Origin: Achatina immaculata
Lineage: Eukaryota; Mollusca; Gastropoda; Stylommatophora; Achatinidae
Direction: 5' to 3'
DNA: 64,000 nt
Assembly: GCA_009760885.1 (NCBI GenBank)
Contig: CM019699.1
Span: forward strand, 42,482,268 to 42,546,267
Shown here in pieces: positions 53,842 through 64,000 of the stretch; positions within the stretch are counted from its first letter, which is position 1; each line of letters opens with the position of its first letter. Both the position numbers and the translations under genes were made by a program. The notes beneath the pieces were generated by a model that was not told the origin of the DNA, made no database searches, and was given only the letters and a program-made list of their open reading frames with translations.

Positions 53842-54316
53842 CTGGCAGAAGGAAGCAGCGATTCAAGTTGAAAATAAAACTGGAAAATATCAACCAATAA
53901 AACAAGGAGTGTGACAGGGGTGTGTACTATCCCCAGACCTTTTTTATCTGTACAGCGAGAATATTTTAAGAATGATCATTACAAAACCAGGTATAAAGGT
54001 AGGAGAATATAACAACAATCGGTATGCTGACGACACAGTACTGATAGCTGAGAACCAACAAGACCTGCTAAATTTCTTGGATAAATTCAGCAAGGAAAGT
54101 GGACAGAAAGGCCTTACTTTGAACATCAAAAAGACAGAGACTATGGTTATATCTAAGAAACAGAATCCACCAGCATGCAGTATAAAATTAAACGGAACTA
54201 TTCTAAAGCAGGTGCAGAAATTCAAATACCTTGGAGCAGTAATAACTTCAGATGGGAAATGCAGAACAGAAATTACGAATAGAATAGGCCAAGCAAAGAT
54301 TGCATTTCAGAGGAAA
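53842..54316 (+). mobile_element. LINE R5 internal RT fragment
   Basis: Frame: NWQKEAAIQVENKTGKYQP, a stop inside the motif B context (KQGV, stop, QGCVLSPDLFYLYSENIL), NRYADDTVLIAENQQ (motif C), LDKFSKESGQKGLTLNIKK, LKQVQKFKYLGAVI and AKIAFQR. Both ends are truncated. It supplies the RT motifs missing from the other R5 copies. Confidence 0.85.
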
Positions 54317-54705
54317 TAAAATAATGTTAATAAAGTGAAGATGAAATACAATGTGTAAATGATGACATTACCATAAAAAGAAGAATGTTATAAAAAGTAT
54401 GATAAAGAAATTATGTGTCATCAAAGAAATTTTAAAAAGTATCACTGGGAAACAAACCAAAGACTAAATATTGAAGCTGTGAGAAACTAATGTTCTAGTA
54501 GTTGAGGCATAAATTTCAATGTCATGTGCATCAGTCACAATCAGCCCTCACAGTGAGAATACATTATTCTTAGTAATCAGCTCCAAAAGTGATTCTTTCC
54601 ATGACATTATGATGGCAAGAGTTAACTAGACTAACTCATTTATGTGTGTATGTATCTCTGTCTTTCTCTTCAGCCCCATCCCTCCATCCCCTCTATATCA
54701 ATTAT

Positions 54706-55190
54706 ATATTATCATCATCATCATCAGGTGCCGTGCTAACTGGCGTTGACCATTATGCTTCTCCAGAGTACACGATCCTTCATGCAAGCCATCAGCTCAG
54801 TTGGTGATCTCTCACACCATCCCATCAGACTGTCAAGTATCATTTCTCTTGGTCTTCTTCTGGATCTTCTTCCCTCTATTTTTCCTGTTATTATATTTTC
54901 AACCCCCCCCCCCCCCCCCCCCCCCCCACCTTTTTTTCACTGCATGTTCTATGAAAGTACATTGTCTCTCTCTTATATATTTTGACAAGATTTTTTTGTA
55001 TCTCTCACTCTTCTCAAACATTTTCCATTAGTTATTTTTCTGTCCAGAGAATTCACAACATTCTTGTAATAAACCACATTTCTGCAGTTTCCAATGACTT
55101 TTGTGCAGACCTGCCTATTGTCCATGATTCACTTCCATATAACAAGATAGGTTCAATATAGCATTTTAGGGCTTGTTTTCTAACATTCAT
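54706..55190 (-). mobile_element. LINE R5 3' fragment, opposite strand
   Basis: (CAT)n at 54711-54726 is the tail. The minus strand then carries the NASRHGT-type end, GRPREMILDSL-like block and RGG, and the NECGEFSGQK/ETAEMWFI region, to ALKCYIEPILLYGS at the right end. A 27-bp poly-C tract (54901-54927) has expanded inside it. It lies 390 bp from the plus-strand R5 fragment. Confidence 0.8.
54901..54927. repeat. Poly-C tract
   Basis: Twenty-seven C with no interruption, inside an R5 copy whose counterpart at 20155 reads GGGGG. It is a young homopolymer expansion or an assembly artefact. Confidence 0.9.
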
Positions 55191-55648
55191 TTCATTTCAC
55201 TCTCTATGTAGATCTTATCTGATGTTGCCCTGCTGTACATAATACTGATTCCTTTGCTTGGTCATCATAGTTATACTTTTAGGCAATTACAACATGGAAA
55301 CAATAAGCAAGCCAATGGTTTTCAAAGCTGCATTACAGAATCTTGAACTTGAACTTGAAGAATGGTCATGCTCTGCTGATGGCCTACAGATGGACCTCCT
55401 TGCACTCAGGACACTCCCACATGTGCTCGACCTTTAACCTCAGTGATGTTCATAGTGTGTGTTGGGCAATAGTGCCATTGCCACATTGATTGAATACAGC
55501 TCAATCTTTTCCACAAATTTCTGAATGTCCTTCAATGCCCTTTTGCATAGTTTTTGGTGATAGGTACTGCATTCAACTTTTGTTGTTGTTGTTCATTACA
55601 GAATCATTTCATGGAAACTAGAGAGTGGAAAGAGAGTTACCAAGACAG
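55191..55648. other. No gene seen
   Basis: No element motif recognised. A (TTG)n run sits at 55577-55593. Confidence 0.45.
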
Positions 55649-56024
55649 TGAATGATGGTTTGGGAAAATGTTCCAAGAGGCTCATAAAGTTCAGTGACAG
55701 GAACTCAGAGAGAATTTGTTCAAATCTACCATCATGATGACACAAAAGTGTTCAATATTTGCATATTTATGTTTCTACTTCTAGCTAAGAAGAAGATACA
55801 AAACTGCAGCTAAAATCTATTGAAAACTGAAAATTGTAGATTTTCTTCTGGAAAAAGGACTCGAGTGCTTAGAAGATGTGCGAAGAAGAAGAAGAACAAG
55901 AACAAGAAGAAGTGCAAAGAAGAAGAAGAAGAGAAAGAAGAAGATAAACTGTAGGTGTTCAGTACAAAACAAGATATACCAGAGGTCTTCTAAAGAAAGG
56001 CAGTTGCGCTAGAGGTCATCAAAA
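55649..56024 (+). repeat. Inverted repeat, left arm (~375 bp)
   Basis: From TGAATGATGGTTTGGG to AGAGGTCATCAAAA this arm is the reverse complement of 57541-57942, with scattered substitutions and length differences in the internal GAA-rich block (55880-55945). Landmarks on both arms include CAAATCTACCATCATGATGA, AGATTTTCTTCTGGAAAAAG and GTACAAAACAAGATATACCA. Confidence 0.9.
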
Positions 56025-56814
56025 CAAAACAGAATATATAGCATTTTACTCGTAAAGTGTTAGGCTATGCTAAACTTGCCTGAGATAATAATAGGGTCTT
56101 CAAACCTTTTTCTTATTAAACAATTTATCAGCTTTCAACAGATTTGGCATTTGGAAACAAAATAAAACTCAGCAAGCGTACTGACAAATTACAAAAATGA
56201 TAATTTTGCAGAGCATATAATCTGCTTTGACAGTGCTAAATTTGAAATAAAACATTTTCTGACATATTATTTGTATTGTTATTATAACCAGCAATCAGTT
56301 ATTATGAGCATTATTTTTGTTTAAGAAATGGCTGCTGCTGCTGTAGGTGGAAGTGGGTATGCTGAAGTAAGAGTAATGTGGCTTATAGGATCAAAGACAG
56401 TGGATTTTGCCACCCCTCTGCAGTCAGTAAGGATTCTGAGCAGTGTAATGGAGTACATGCGCCTGTACCGAGATAACTTGCCATAGGATCTGTCTATCGT
56501 GTAGTAATTATGATTATCCTAACGTATTATAATATTTCATTTTTCTGACAGGCATTTTATTAAAGAGAAAATAATCCATTTTTTGTGCCCTAGCTGAGGT
56601 ATCTGTATTTTGTTATGTAGTGGGTAAGCATGTACAGCAGTTTGAATACCACCACAGTGTTTTTGTTTTATATTTTATATTATCAGATGCAACAAAAAAA
56701 AAAATCAAATCAACCATGATCATACAAAAGAACAAAATTTTGTTAAATGTTTATGGTGGGGAACTACAGGAATCTACATCTTTCTAGGACAGTGAGTGAT
56801 CACACAAAAGCAGC
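56025..56814. other. Loop of the inverted repeat; no other gene established
   Basis: A 52-codon plus frame at 56328-56486 has a good start context (AAGAAATGG) and opens with four Ala codons, but has no supporting features. The rest is AT-rich and featureless. Confidence 0.35.
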
Positions 56815-57231
56815 TTTTATTAAAATTTATGAAGAAGAACTAGAGGTAGCTAAAATGGATGTGTCTTTTTGGGATGCTGAGGTGGATCTCTGGCTTTTTG
56901 TTGTCTTTGGTGGTGACGAAGGTGGTTCTTCGACTTTCACCGTAGAACGTTTTCTCAGAAAAGGAACTGAAGTGACAGATCCTGTAGCAACCAGTACATC
57001 TTTCTTAACTTTGGCACTTCTATGCACAGCTCTTTTCTTCTCACGAAGGGAGGGAAGTTTTAGTGGTTTTAAAGATGGCTGTCGCACAGACCTCATTCTC
57101 AGCATTGTATTTAAGGTTTCTCCCAAGGTTTCACTTGTCGATTCTTTCACAATTTTGGCCGGACGTTCGTTGCTAACTCGTGATGCCTTCCTTTTCATGT
57201 TTTATGGTGTAGAGTAAATGGCCGCAATTAC
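56815..57231 (-). CDS. Unrecognised gene: basic Ser/Thr-rich 123-residue protein
   Basis: The coding part is 57198 to 56827 (minus). It starts MKRKASRVSNERPAKIVK with A at -3 and ends in a Ser run, TAA. The protein is rich in Lys, Arg, Ser, Pro and Thr. It has SLREKKRAVHRSAKVKK near residue 50 and EEPPSSPPKTTKSQRS near 92, and looks intrinsically disordered and nuclear, with several basic clusters that could be localisation signals. A long pyrimidine tract and CCAG at 57233-57232 form a strong 3' splice site 33 bp before the ATG. AATAAA on the minus strand (56821-56816) follows the stop by a few bases. CpG content is higher than in the surroundings. An overlapping plus frame (56747-57217) is probably a shadow. 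I do not recognise a family. Confidence 0.5.
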
Positions 57232-57540
57232 CTGGCAAGGAAAAAAAAATGCAAATTTACTTTGGAATGTTCAGTGAGGTTTTCCTAGAGATGAATCTGT
57301 TCACTTCCTAGCACTATTACAATATTTTGTTTATCGGCCTGATCCTGAGCATGGGTTGACTTGAAAATAATGTCCACAAATCAGTAATGAATGTTGAGTT
57401 CTGGCTTCAGGTTAAGCTTGTGAAAGTATCATCAAGTAGATGATCTACACACAACTGCCACAGAATATATCCCTATATCACACCATCAGAAAGATTAAAA
57501 TAGAAAATATTGTCCAACAACAGAAAACATTTTCCACAAC

Positions 57541-57942
57541 ATTTTGAAGACCTCTAGTGCATCTACCTTTCTTTAGAAGACCTCTGGTATATCTTGTTTT
57601 GTACTGAACACCTACAGTTTATCTTATTTTGTATTTTAGACCTCCATTATATCTTCTTCTTCTTATTTGCACGTCTTCTTCTTCTTCGCACTTCTTCTTT
57701 GTACTTCTTCTTTGCACTTCTTCGCACTTGAGTCCTTTTTCCAGAAGAAAATCTACAGTTTTAGTTTTCACTGGATTTTAGTAGCAGCTTTGTATCTCCT
57801 TCTTAGCTAGAAGTAGACACATAAATGTGCAGATATTGAACACTTTTGTGTCATCATGATGGTAGATTTGAACTAATTCTCTCAGATTTCCTGTCACTGA
57901 ACTCTATGAGCCTCTTGGAACATTTTCCCAAACCATCATTCA
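57541..57942 (-). repeat. Inverted repeat, right arm (~400 bp)
   Basis: Reverse complement of 55649-56024. Its GAA/TTC block (57655-57735) differs in length from the left arm. The outer end runs straight into the Penelope-type module at 57941. Confidence 0.9.
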
Positions 57943-58080
57943 TGTGAATTTATATTTTATCTCCTCTCTTTATTTCTTCGTCCTGTATGTTTTTGTATGA
58001 TTAAGGTTCATGCCAAAATGTCACAACTGTGTACTCGTTAAGTAATAAAGCCGTTCCTACTTTTTTCCCTAGTTTATACA
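57941..58080 (+). mobile_element. ~140-bp Penelope-type 3'-end module (copy c)
   Basis: Same start (CATGTGAATT) and end (AGTTTATACA) as copy a at 4501-4639, with a handful of substitutions. AATAAAGCCGTTCC lies near the end. Two copies cut at the same left base suggest a discrete short element rather than random truncation. Confidence 0.6.
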
Positions 58081-58089
58081 TAGCCAATG

Positions 58090-58330
58090 TCAGTGTGTTA
58101 TCTAGATGAGAGATGAGATGCCTAATGGTGATGATTGGTTACAGGTGCAGGAAAGACCTCAGCTAACAAAAGTTATTGTACAGAAGAGGCGCGAATGTAG
58201 AGAATGGGCACAAGGGGCAGTTGAACTTTGGGTTCAGGATCTCATCCAACATCACTGTTGGTCTTCCAACACGGCAATATATACAGATGGCTCAGTGACA
58301 TGGAACAACCGAAGTATTTTCTTGTAAAGA
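58090..58330 (+). mobile_element. RNase-H LINE fragment
   Basis: Frame 58106-58327: DWLQVQERPQLTKVIVQKRR, then ECREWAQGAVELWVQDL and IYTDGSVTWNNRS. YTDGS is the RNase H first-Asp motif of I/Jockey-group LINEs. It is different from I1 and I2 and is cut immediately after the motif. Confidence 0.65.
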
Positions 58331-58444
58331 ACATTTGATGGGAACTATTAGCAAACATACTCTTGGGTGGATGCTGAGGTATGCGGCGGGGCATATATGG
58401 GGTTGTCCTGAAGGCAGTGACGCAGGAGTCTGATTCTGAGCTTT

Positions 58445-58592
58445 TGTTTAAGCAATTGTCTTCTGCCAAAACCAAGATGTGACTTGTAAAGCTTACTCTG
58501 CTGCACACATATGGAATATATCGCATCCCACTTAAAACCTATAAAGGTTATTCCTTCATATAACTTCAAACTTTGTCAATATCTGTTTATGT
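58445..58592 (+). mobile_element. L2a-like LINE C-terminal fragment
   Basis: Plus reading LPKPRCDL, stop, then HMEYIASHLKPIK and PSYNFKLCQYLF aligns with the end of L2a (LPKPRLDLYKKSF, SYIKNI, PSYNYKLSQYLF). It is degraded by stops. Confidence 0.65.
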
Positions 58593-58639
58593 AGATTATA
58601 TGTTTCAGTATTTACATGTTTTTCTTGGCTCTAGACTTT

Positions 58640-58710
58640 CTTATCTTATATCCTTCCCATGCTGTTAAACGTCACATAGGGCTCGCAATGTAGTTTGCCA
58701 ATTTTAGACA
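58640..58710 (-). mobile_element. LINE R6 3' end, short
   Basis: The minus strand reads NWQTTLRALCDV, stop, then AGCATGGGAAGGATATAAGATAAGAAA, matching the R6 end at 40258-40330. It is a minimal 3' insertion head to head with the L2a-like fragment. Confidence 0.75.
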
Positions 58711-59550
58711 TTTGTAAGGTAGTCAGTGTACACTACATAGGCCCAGTATGGCTACTGACAAACTGCCCTTCTTTGCGCTGTAATAAGTAAGTGCAAATAT
58801 AATAGTAGCGCTGTAAAATGGGTGCCAGAGAAAATCTGGGAAGGAAAAGCAGCATGGAAAGGAACTGGCCACCCTACCTCATACGCTGATGGCCCAAGAG
58901 GTCTCTAACGCTTCATCCCCTGTGGCATTTGCTATGAGACTACCTTTACCTTTCTTACTTTAAATGTAATAAGTGCATTTTAAATACTTGGTTACTTCAC
59001 ACTGTTCAGCATGTGAAGATAAATGTGGAAGGTATAAGTTTTTTTGTTGTTGAATGTTTAGATAAAAGTATTGTTGTTGAATATGTGAGCAAAGATAACC
59101 TAATGTGAACAAAGATAACCTAATGTGAATGATATTATCTAATGTTAACAAATATAACCTAATGTGAACAAAGAAAACATAATGTGAATGATATAATTTA
59201 CTGTGAGCAAAGATAAAGATAATTATTTTCTATAGGTTCAAATATGTGACACTCATATGAGGTGTGTGTGTTTGTGTGTGTGTGTTGGGGTGGGGTGGGG
59301 GTGTGTGGGGTTATTAAATTCTGGATGTTTCTGAGCATGCGACAACCAAAGATGAGAATACGGGATACAGTTATGTGTTCCAACCAAAATAATGCAATTC
59401 CCAGAACAAATCCTTTTTTTTTTTTAAATGGAGTTGTTACATGTAATATGGGACAGTCACTTTAATAAAGAGTAAATGGTAAAAATGTTGTTATATGAAC
59501 TTTTTAATTCAAGATATTTATGTGCCTAGTACAATAGTATTAAACTGATG
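58711..59550. other. No gene seen; simple repeats
   Basis: 59060-59215 is a loose repetition of AATGTGAACAAAGATAACCT. 59262-59315 is a (TG)n/(GGGGT)n tract. 58840-58900 contains AAAGCAGCATGGAAAGGAAC, a phrase reminiscent of LINE 3' ends, but it is not assignable. Confidence 0.45.
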
Positions 59551-59752
59551 TGAAGTTATGTGGGTGTGATAGTTGACAGATAGTAAGTTACACAGACTTG
59601 TGAAGTTATGTGGGTGTGATAGTTGACAGATAGTAGGTTACACAGACTTGTGAAGTTACGTGGGTGTGATAGTTGACAGATAGTAGGTTACACAGACTTG
59701 TGAAGTTATGTGGGTGTGATAGTTGACAGATAGTAGGTTACACAGACTTGTG
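59551..59752. repeat. 50-bp tandem repeat, 4 copies
   Basis: The unit starts GTGAAGTTATGTGGGTGTGA and ends TTACACAGACTT. Copies are almost identical (ACG/ATG, TAAG/TAGG changes). Confidence 0.95.
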
Positions 59753-61210
59753 TGCCTAATTTTTCATCCTTTGAAAATAAAGTCTTTCTCTCCCTCTTTC
59801 TGTCTCTTCACACCCCCCCCCCCCTTATGAGTTTCAATCGTTTTTCTGGTATGAACCTAATCAAAGAATATATTATAACAGAATATATATATATATATCT
59901 TATTTGTCCTGTGAAAATAATTTTCTTCAGGAGCACAAAATCTTGACCCCCTCCCATCCTCTTGTTGGAACATTCTGAGTCTACTAAAGTCCCTATTACC
60001 GGTCTGCTTTCCTTCCTCATCAATTAAAAACTCCAGCGATACATTCTGAACATGAAATTCATTTGGAAAGAACACTGGACTTTTTTTTTTTTTTTGCTGA
60101 CCTCATGTCATCTGCGAAGTTCGACAAGGAGGCACTGAAAAGTCAGCGAGATTGAAGGCAATGAAATATTTATTAATCAGAGAAAAGCCTCCATACTTTA
60201 TTAGGTAAAACACAGAAAGAAAAGTAATATTGTGCTTACCTTATAAGGGTTGATATTTTTAGGTGATTGAAGAGGTTTGGTATGTTGTATGTGAGGAATA
60301 TTCAACGTAGTAATTGCAACGATCACTTTGTTTGATAACCAGAACATTACAGTCTGATTTGGTATGATGTCGTCAATTTATAGACCAAAGTACAGATTAC
60401 TTAAATTTAGGCCTTATCTTCAGGGTTTCCCAAAAATGTACATATTATTTGACATCACAAAACCTAAACATTCATGGCGACAAAATTTCCGCTGACTTCT
60501 GTTTATTGCTGACACTTCGTTGCTCAGTTACTGATGGTGCGTGTGTAGCACAGTACCTTGTAAAGTAAGATAGTACTATTAATAATGATGACATTATTAT
60601 TATTATTAGCAATCATTACTATTATGATTATTATCAATTAGAACCAAGATAGGGAACGAAGGCAACGAGACAGAAAATTTGAGAACCTCTGAGAGATAAA
60701 CGGTGTTAGTAGAAAAGGTTACGACAAGACAGGATGCTCTGACAGAAATACAAACTAAAGAGATATACTCAGATAACAACAGCCAGGACGCCACCAACTA
60801 AACAAGAAAGTCAACAAATTGCTACAGGCAGACAAACATTATGCAAATAAAAACGGACGAGTACTGGATAAAAAGCTTCACCCAAGATGAGCAAATAGAC
60901 TGATGGACGGTTGACGGGCCTGACATGTTTATTAGCGCGGAAGAAACCAGGACGCAGACAGAAAACATCTGAAGTGACCACCGACTGGACAACTAAGGAA
61001 ACGGACTTAAAGAATATAAGTAAAAAGATACATAGACAGACTTTTAGGAAAGGAGAAAAGGAATGGGAAAAAATGAAAAATTAGAGACGAAGACGAGAAA
61101 GTTACGGGACGGACAGTCAGATCAAGTCATCATGTGAATTAGAGTTAAACGAGGCAGGTCCTCGGAGGTAGTTATACGCATGTTTCTGATCTAGTATAGA
61201 GTTAGGAATT
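59753..61210. other. No gene seen
   Basis: Contains a poly-C tract near 59812, a (TA)n tract near 59885, a poly-T tract near 60080 and (ATT)n near 60590. 60840-61190 is purine-rich with moderate CpG (GACGAAGACGAGAAAG), possibly unique DNA. No exon with splice signals could be supported. Confidence 0.4.
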
Positions 61211-61214
61211 TCAG

Positions 61215-64000
61215 TCGTATTACGCATGTGTTATGGTTGCTTGCAAACCTGCAGTGTTATAGCTGCTGTCGGACCTTCAGTGTTGTAGTTACTTGCAGAC
61301 CGTGTTATGGTTGCTGGCAGACCAGCAGTGGTGTAGTTACTTGCAGACCTGCGGTGTTATGGTTGCTAGCAGACCTGCAGTGGTGTAGTTACTTGCAGAC
61401 CTGGATTCTTACAGTTGCTGGCAGATTGCGGTGTTATAGTTGCTGGCAGATTGCGGTGTTATGGTTGGGGGGCAGACCTGCAGATTTATGATTGCTGGCA
61501 GACGTGCAATGTTATGGGAGCTGGCACACCTGCAGTGTTATGGTTGCTGGCACAACTGCAGTGTCATGGTTACTTGTAGGCCTGCATTGTTATAGCTGCT
61601 GGCAGATCTGCAGTGTTATGGTTGCTGGCAGAACTGCAGTGTTACGGTTACATGGAGGCTTGCACTATTACAGTTGCTAGCAGACCTGCAGTGTTATGGT
61701 TGCTAGCAGACATGCAGTCTTATGCGTGCTGGAAGATCTGCAGTGCTATGGTTTCTGGCAGAACTGTTGAGTTATGGTTACTTGCAGACTTGCAGCGTTA
61801 TGGTTGCTGTCAGGCCTTCAGTGTTATAGTTACTTACAGACCTGCAGTGTTATGGTTGCTGGCAGACATGCAGTGTTATGGTTGCTGCCAGACCTGCAGT
61901 GTTATGGTTGCTGCCAGACCTGCAGTGTTATGGTTGCTGCCAGACCTGCAGTGTTATGGTTGCTGCCAGACCTGCAGTGTTATGGTTGCTGGCAGAACTG
62001 CAGTGTTATGGTTGCTGGCAGAACTGTAGTGTTATGGTTGCTGCCAGACCTGCAGTGTTATGGTTGCTGCCAGACCTGCAGTGTTATGGTTGCTGCCAGA
62101 CCTGCAGTGTTATGGTTGCTGCCAGATCTGCAGTGTTATGGTTGCTGCCAGAACTGCAGTGTTATGGTTGCTGCCAGAACTGCAGTGTTATGGTTGCTGC
62201 CAGACCTGCAGTGTTATGGTTACTGCCAGAACTGCAGTGTTATGGTTGCTGCCAGACCTGCAGTGTTATGGTTGCTGCCAGACTGCAGTGTTATGGTTGC
62301 TTTCAGAACTGCAGTGTTATGGTTGTTGGTAGAGCTGCAGTATTATGTTTGCTGGTGGACCTTCAGTGTCAAGGTTGATGGCAGGCTTGCAGTACTATGG
62401 TTGATTGCATACCTGCAGTGTTTTGATTGCTTGCAGACCTGCAGTGTTATGGTTGCTGGCAGAACTGAGGTATCATAATCATTTGCAGAACTGCAGTGTC
62501 ATGTTTGTTGGCAGGCTTGCAGTGTTATCACTGCTGGCAGAACTGCAGTGTAATGGTTACTTCCAGACCTGCAGTATTATGCGTGCTGGAAGACTTGCAG
62601 TGTCATTGTTGTTGTCAGACCTGCTGTATTATGGTTGCTGGGAGAACTGTAGTGTTATGGTTTCTGGCAGATCTACAGTGATATTATTGCTTGAAGACCT
62701 GCAGTGTTATGGTTGCTGTCAGGCCTTCAGTGTTATAGTTACATGCAGACCTTCAGTGTTATAGTTACTTGCAGACTTGCAGTGTTATGGTTGCTGGAAG
62801 AACTGCAGTGTTATGGTTGCTGGCAGAACTGTAATGTTATAGTTGCTGTCAGGCCTTTAGTGTTATAGCTACTTGCAGACCTGCAATGTTATGGTTGCTG
62901 GCAGAACTGCTATGTTAAGGTTGGTGGCAGAAATGAAGTATCATGGTTACTTGCAGACCTGCAGTGTTATGGTTACTGTCAGGCCTTCAGTGTTATAGTT
63001 ACTTACAGACCTGCAGTGTTATGGTTGCTGTCAGGCCTTCAGTGTTATAGTTACTTACAGACCTGCAGTGTTATGTTTACTTGCAGACTTGCAGTGTTAT
63101 GGTTGCTGGCAGAATTGTAGTGTTATGGGTGCTGTCAGGCCTTCAGTGTTGTAGTTACTTGCAGACCTGCAGTGTTATGTTTACTTGCAGACTTGCAGTG
63201 TTGTGTTTACTTGCAGACCTGCAATGTTATGCTTACTTGCAGACCTGCAGTGTTATGTTTACTTGCAGACTTGCAGTGTTATTGTTCCTGGCAGACCTGC
63301 AGTATTATGGTTGCTGGCAGAACTTCAGTGTTAAAGTTACTTGTAAAAGTGCAGTGTAATGCTTGCTGTCAGGCTAGCAGTATTATGGTTACTGACAAAC
63401 CTGGAGTATTGTAGTTTCTTGTAGACCTGCAGTTTTGTTGTTGCTAGCAGGCATGCAGTGTTATGATTGCTGGCGGACCTGCAGTGTTTTGGTACCTCAC
63501 AGACCTGCAAATTTATGGTTGCTGAGAGATGAGCAGTGTTATGGTTTCTAGTAGACCTGCAGTTTTATGGTTTCTGTAAGACCTGCAGTGTTATGGTTGG
63601 TGGCAGACCTGCAGTGTTATGGTTGGTTGCTAGCAGAACTGAAGTGTTATGGTTGCTGGCAGAACTGAAGTGTTATGGTTGTTGGCAGAACTGAAGTGTT
63701 ATGGCTATTTCCAGAACTGCAGTATTATGGTTGTTGGCACCTGGAATATTATGGTTCATGGAAGGCATGCAATATTAAGGTTGCTGGCATTACTGTAGTT
63801 AAAGTTGCTGACAGACCAGCAATGTTATGGTTGCTAGCAGACCAGCAGTATTATGGTTGCTGTCGGACCTGCAGTATTATGGCTTCTGGCAGTCTTGCAG
63901 TATTATGTTTGTTGGTATAACTGAGGTGTCATAGTTACTTGCAGACATGCAGTGTCATGGTTGTTAGCGGGCTTGCAGTGTTATGGTTAGTTAAAGACCT
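61215..64000. repeat. 26-bp satellite array, more than 100 copies, runs off the window
   Basis: The unit is CAGACCTGCAGTGTTATGGT TGCTGC/G. Homogeneous copies fill 61850-62330. Copies on both sides vary more (AACTGCAG, GGCCTTCAG, TTACTTGCAG, small indels), as expected when the centre is most recently expanded. Three units make 78 bp, so a 26-residue Cys/Leu/Trp-rich repeat appears in all three plus frames (frames up to 234 codons). These are not genes. Confidence 0.95.

Noticed and set aside
56328..56486. 52-codon plus ORF with a good start context
   Set aside because: Too short, no homology or signals, and the minus strand is also open; only mentioned in the loop entry.
56747..57217. 156-codon plus ORF over the small gene
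   Set aside because: The minus frame has the splice acceptor, start context and poly(A) signal; the plus frame has none and looks like its complement.
61228..63920. Long plus-strand frames of a Cys/Trp/Leu-rich repeat protein (up to 234 codons)
   Set aside because: All three plus frames are open because the 26-bp unit lacks stops; it is satellite DNA without start or splice context.

Overview
The window looks like AT-rich, CpG-poor nuclear DNA of an invertebrate animal. I infer a mollusc, possibly a gastropod, from the mix of RTE-like, RNase-H-bearing I-like and CR1/L2-like LINEs, a GIY-YIG Penelope-like element, a mariner and a hAT relic, and many minisatellites. That inference is soft because no single sequence is species-diagnostic. 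There are no operons and no convincing tRNA, rRNA or CRISPR.

Only two pieces look like host genes. The first is the last two coding exons (5312-5430 and 7534-7707, + strand) of a Ras-association domain family (RASSF) gene: the end of the RA domain spliced to the SARAH-domain exon, followed by a stop and poly(A) signals. The second is an unrecognised 123-residue basic Ser/Thr-rich ORF (56827-57198, - strand). It has a good upstream 3' splice site and a poly(A) signal, and it lies between two ~390-bp inverted repeat arms.

Most of the rest is retrotransposon on retrotransposon. I use local family labels. R1 is RTE-like with a (GA)n tail: 1.1-4.3, 12.8-13.9 and 15.6-18.2 kb. R2 is RTE-like ending in TGAC repeats: 14.4-18.6, 41.97-42.5 and 47.9-53.1 kb. 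R3 is at 0-1.1 kb. R4 is the host at 31.3-39.2 kb. R5 has an (ATG)n tail: 19.8, 24.1, 32.5, 53.8 and 54.7 kb. R6 is at 39.2-40.3 and 58.6 kb, and R7 at 43.3-44.1 kb. I1 encodes APE-RT-RNase H and has a (GAA)n tail: 11.0, 25.3-29.7, 37.1-39.0 and 48.4-52.8 kb. I2 is at 8.7-11.6 kb and L2a at 33.7-36.0 kb. Target-site duplications (TSDs) and reading frames that resume across the inserts establish several nestings. R1 sits inside R2 (15.6-18.2 kb). A 4.48-kb I1 copy sits inside another R2 (48.4-52.8 kb). R5, L2a and I1 all sit inside one R4 copy. An I1 3' end sits inside I2. An R2 copy sits inside a hAT relic.

Region by region: 0-4.6 kb LINEs; 4.6-8 kb RASSF 3' end with a repeat-filled intron; 8.1-14 kb 33- and 34-bp minisatellites split by LINEs and a SINE-like retroposon; 14.4-18.6 kb R2/R1 nest; 18.9-24.5 kb minisatellites (23-49 bp) with R5 pieces and a mariner; 25.3-29.7 kb I1; 31.3-40.3 kb R4 nest and R6; 40.6-43.1 kb hAT relic; 43.3-46.1 kb R7 and Penelope-like element; 47.2-47.9 kb CpG-rich patch; 47.9-53.1 kb R2/I1 nest; 53.8-55.2 kb R5 pieces; 55.6-57.9 kb inverted repeat with the small gene; 58-58.7 kb LINE crumbs; 59.5 kb 50-bp repeat; 61.2 kb to the window end, a 26-bp satellite. 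I found no undescribed defence-like or biosynthetic system. The most interesting items are the nesting record, a defective R1 lineage that still spread, the candidate SINE sharing I1's tail, and the unrecognised gene inside the inverted repeat.
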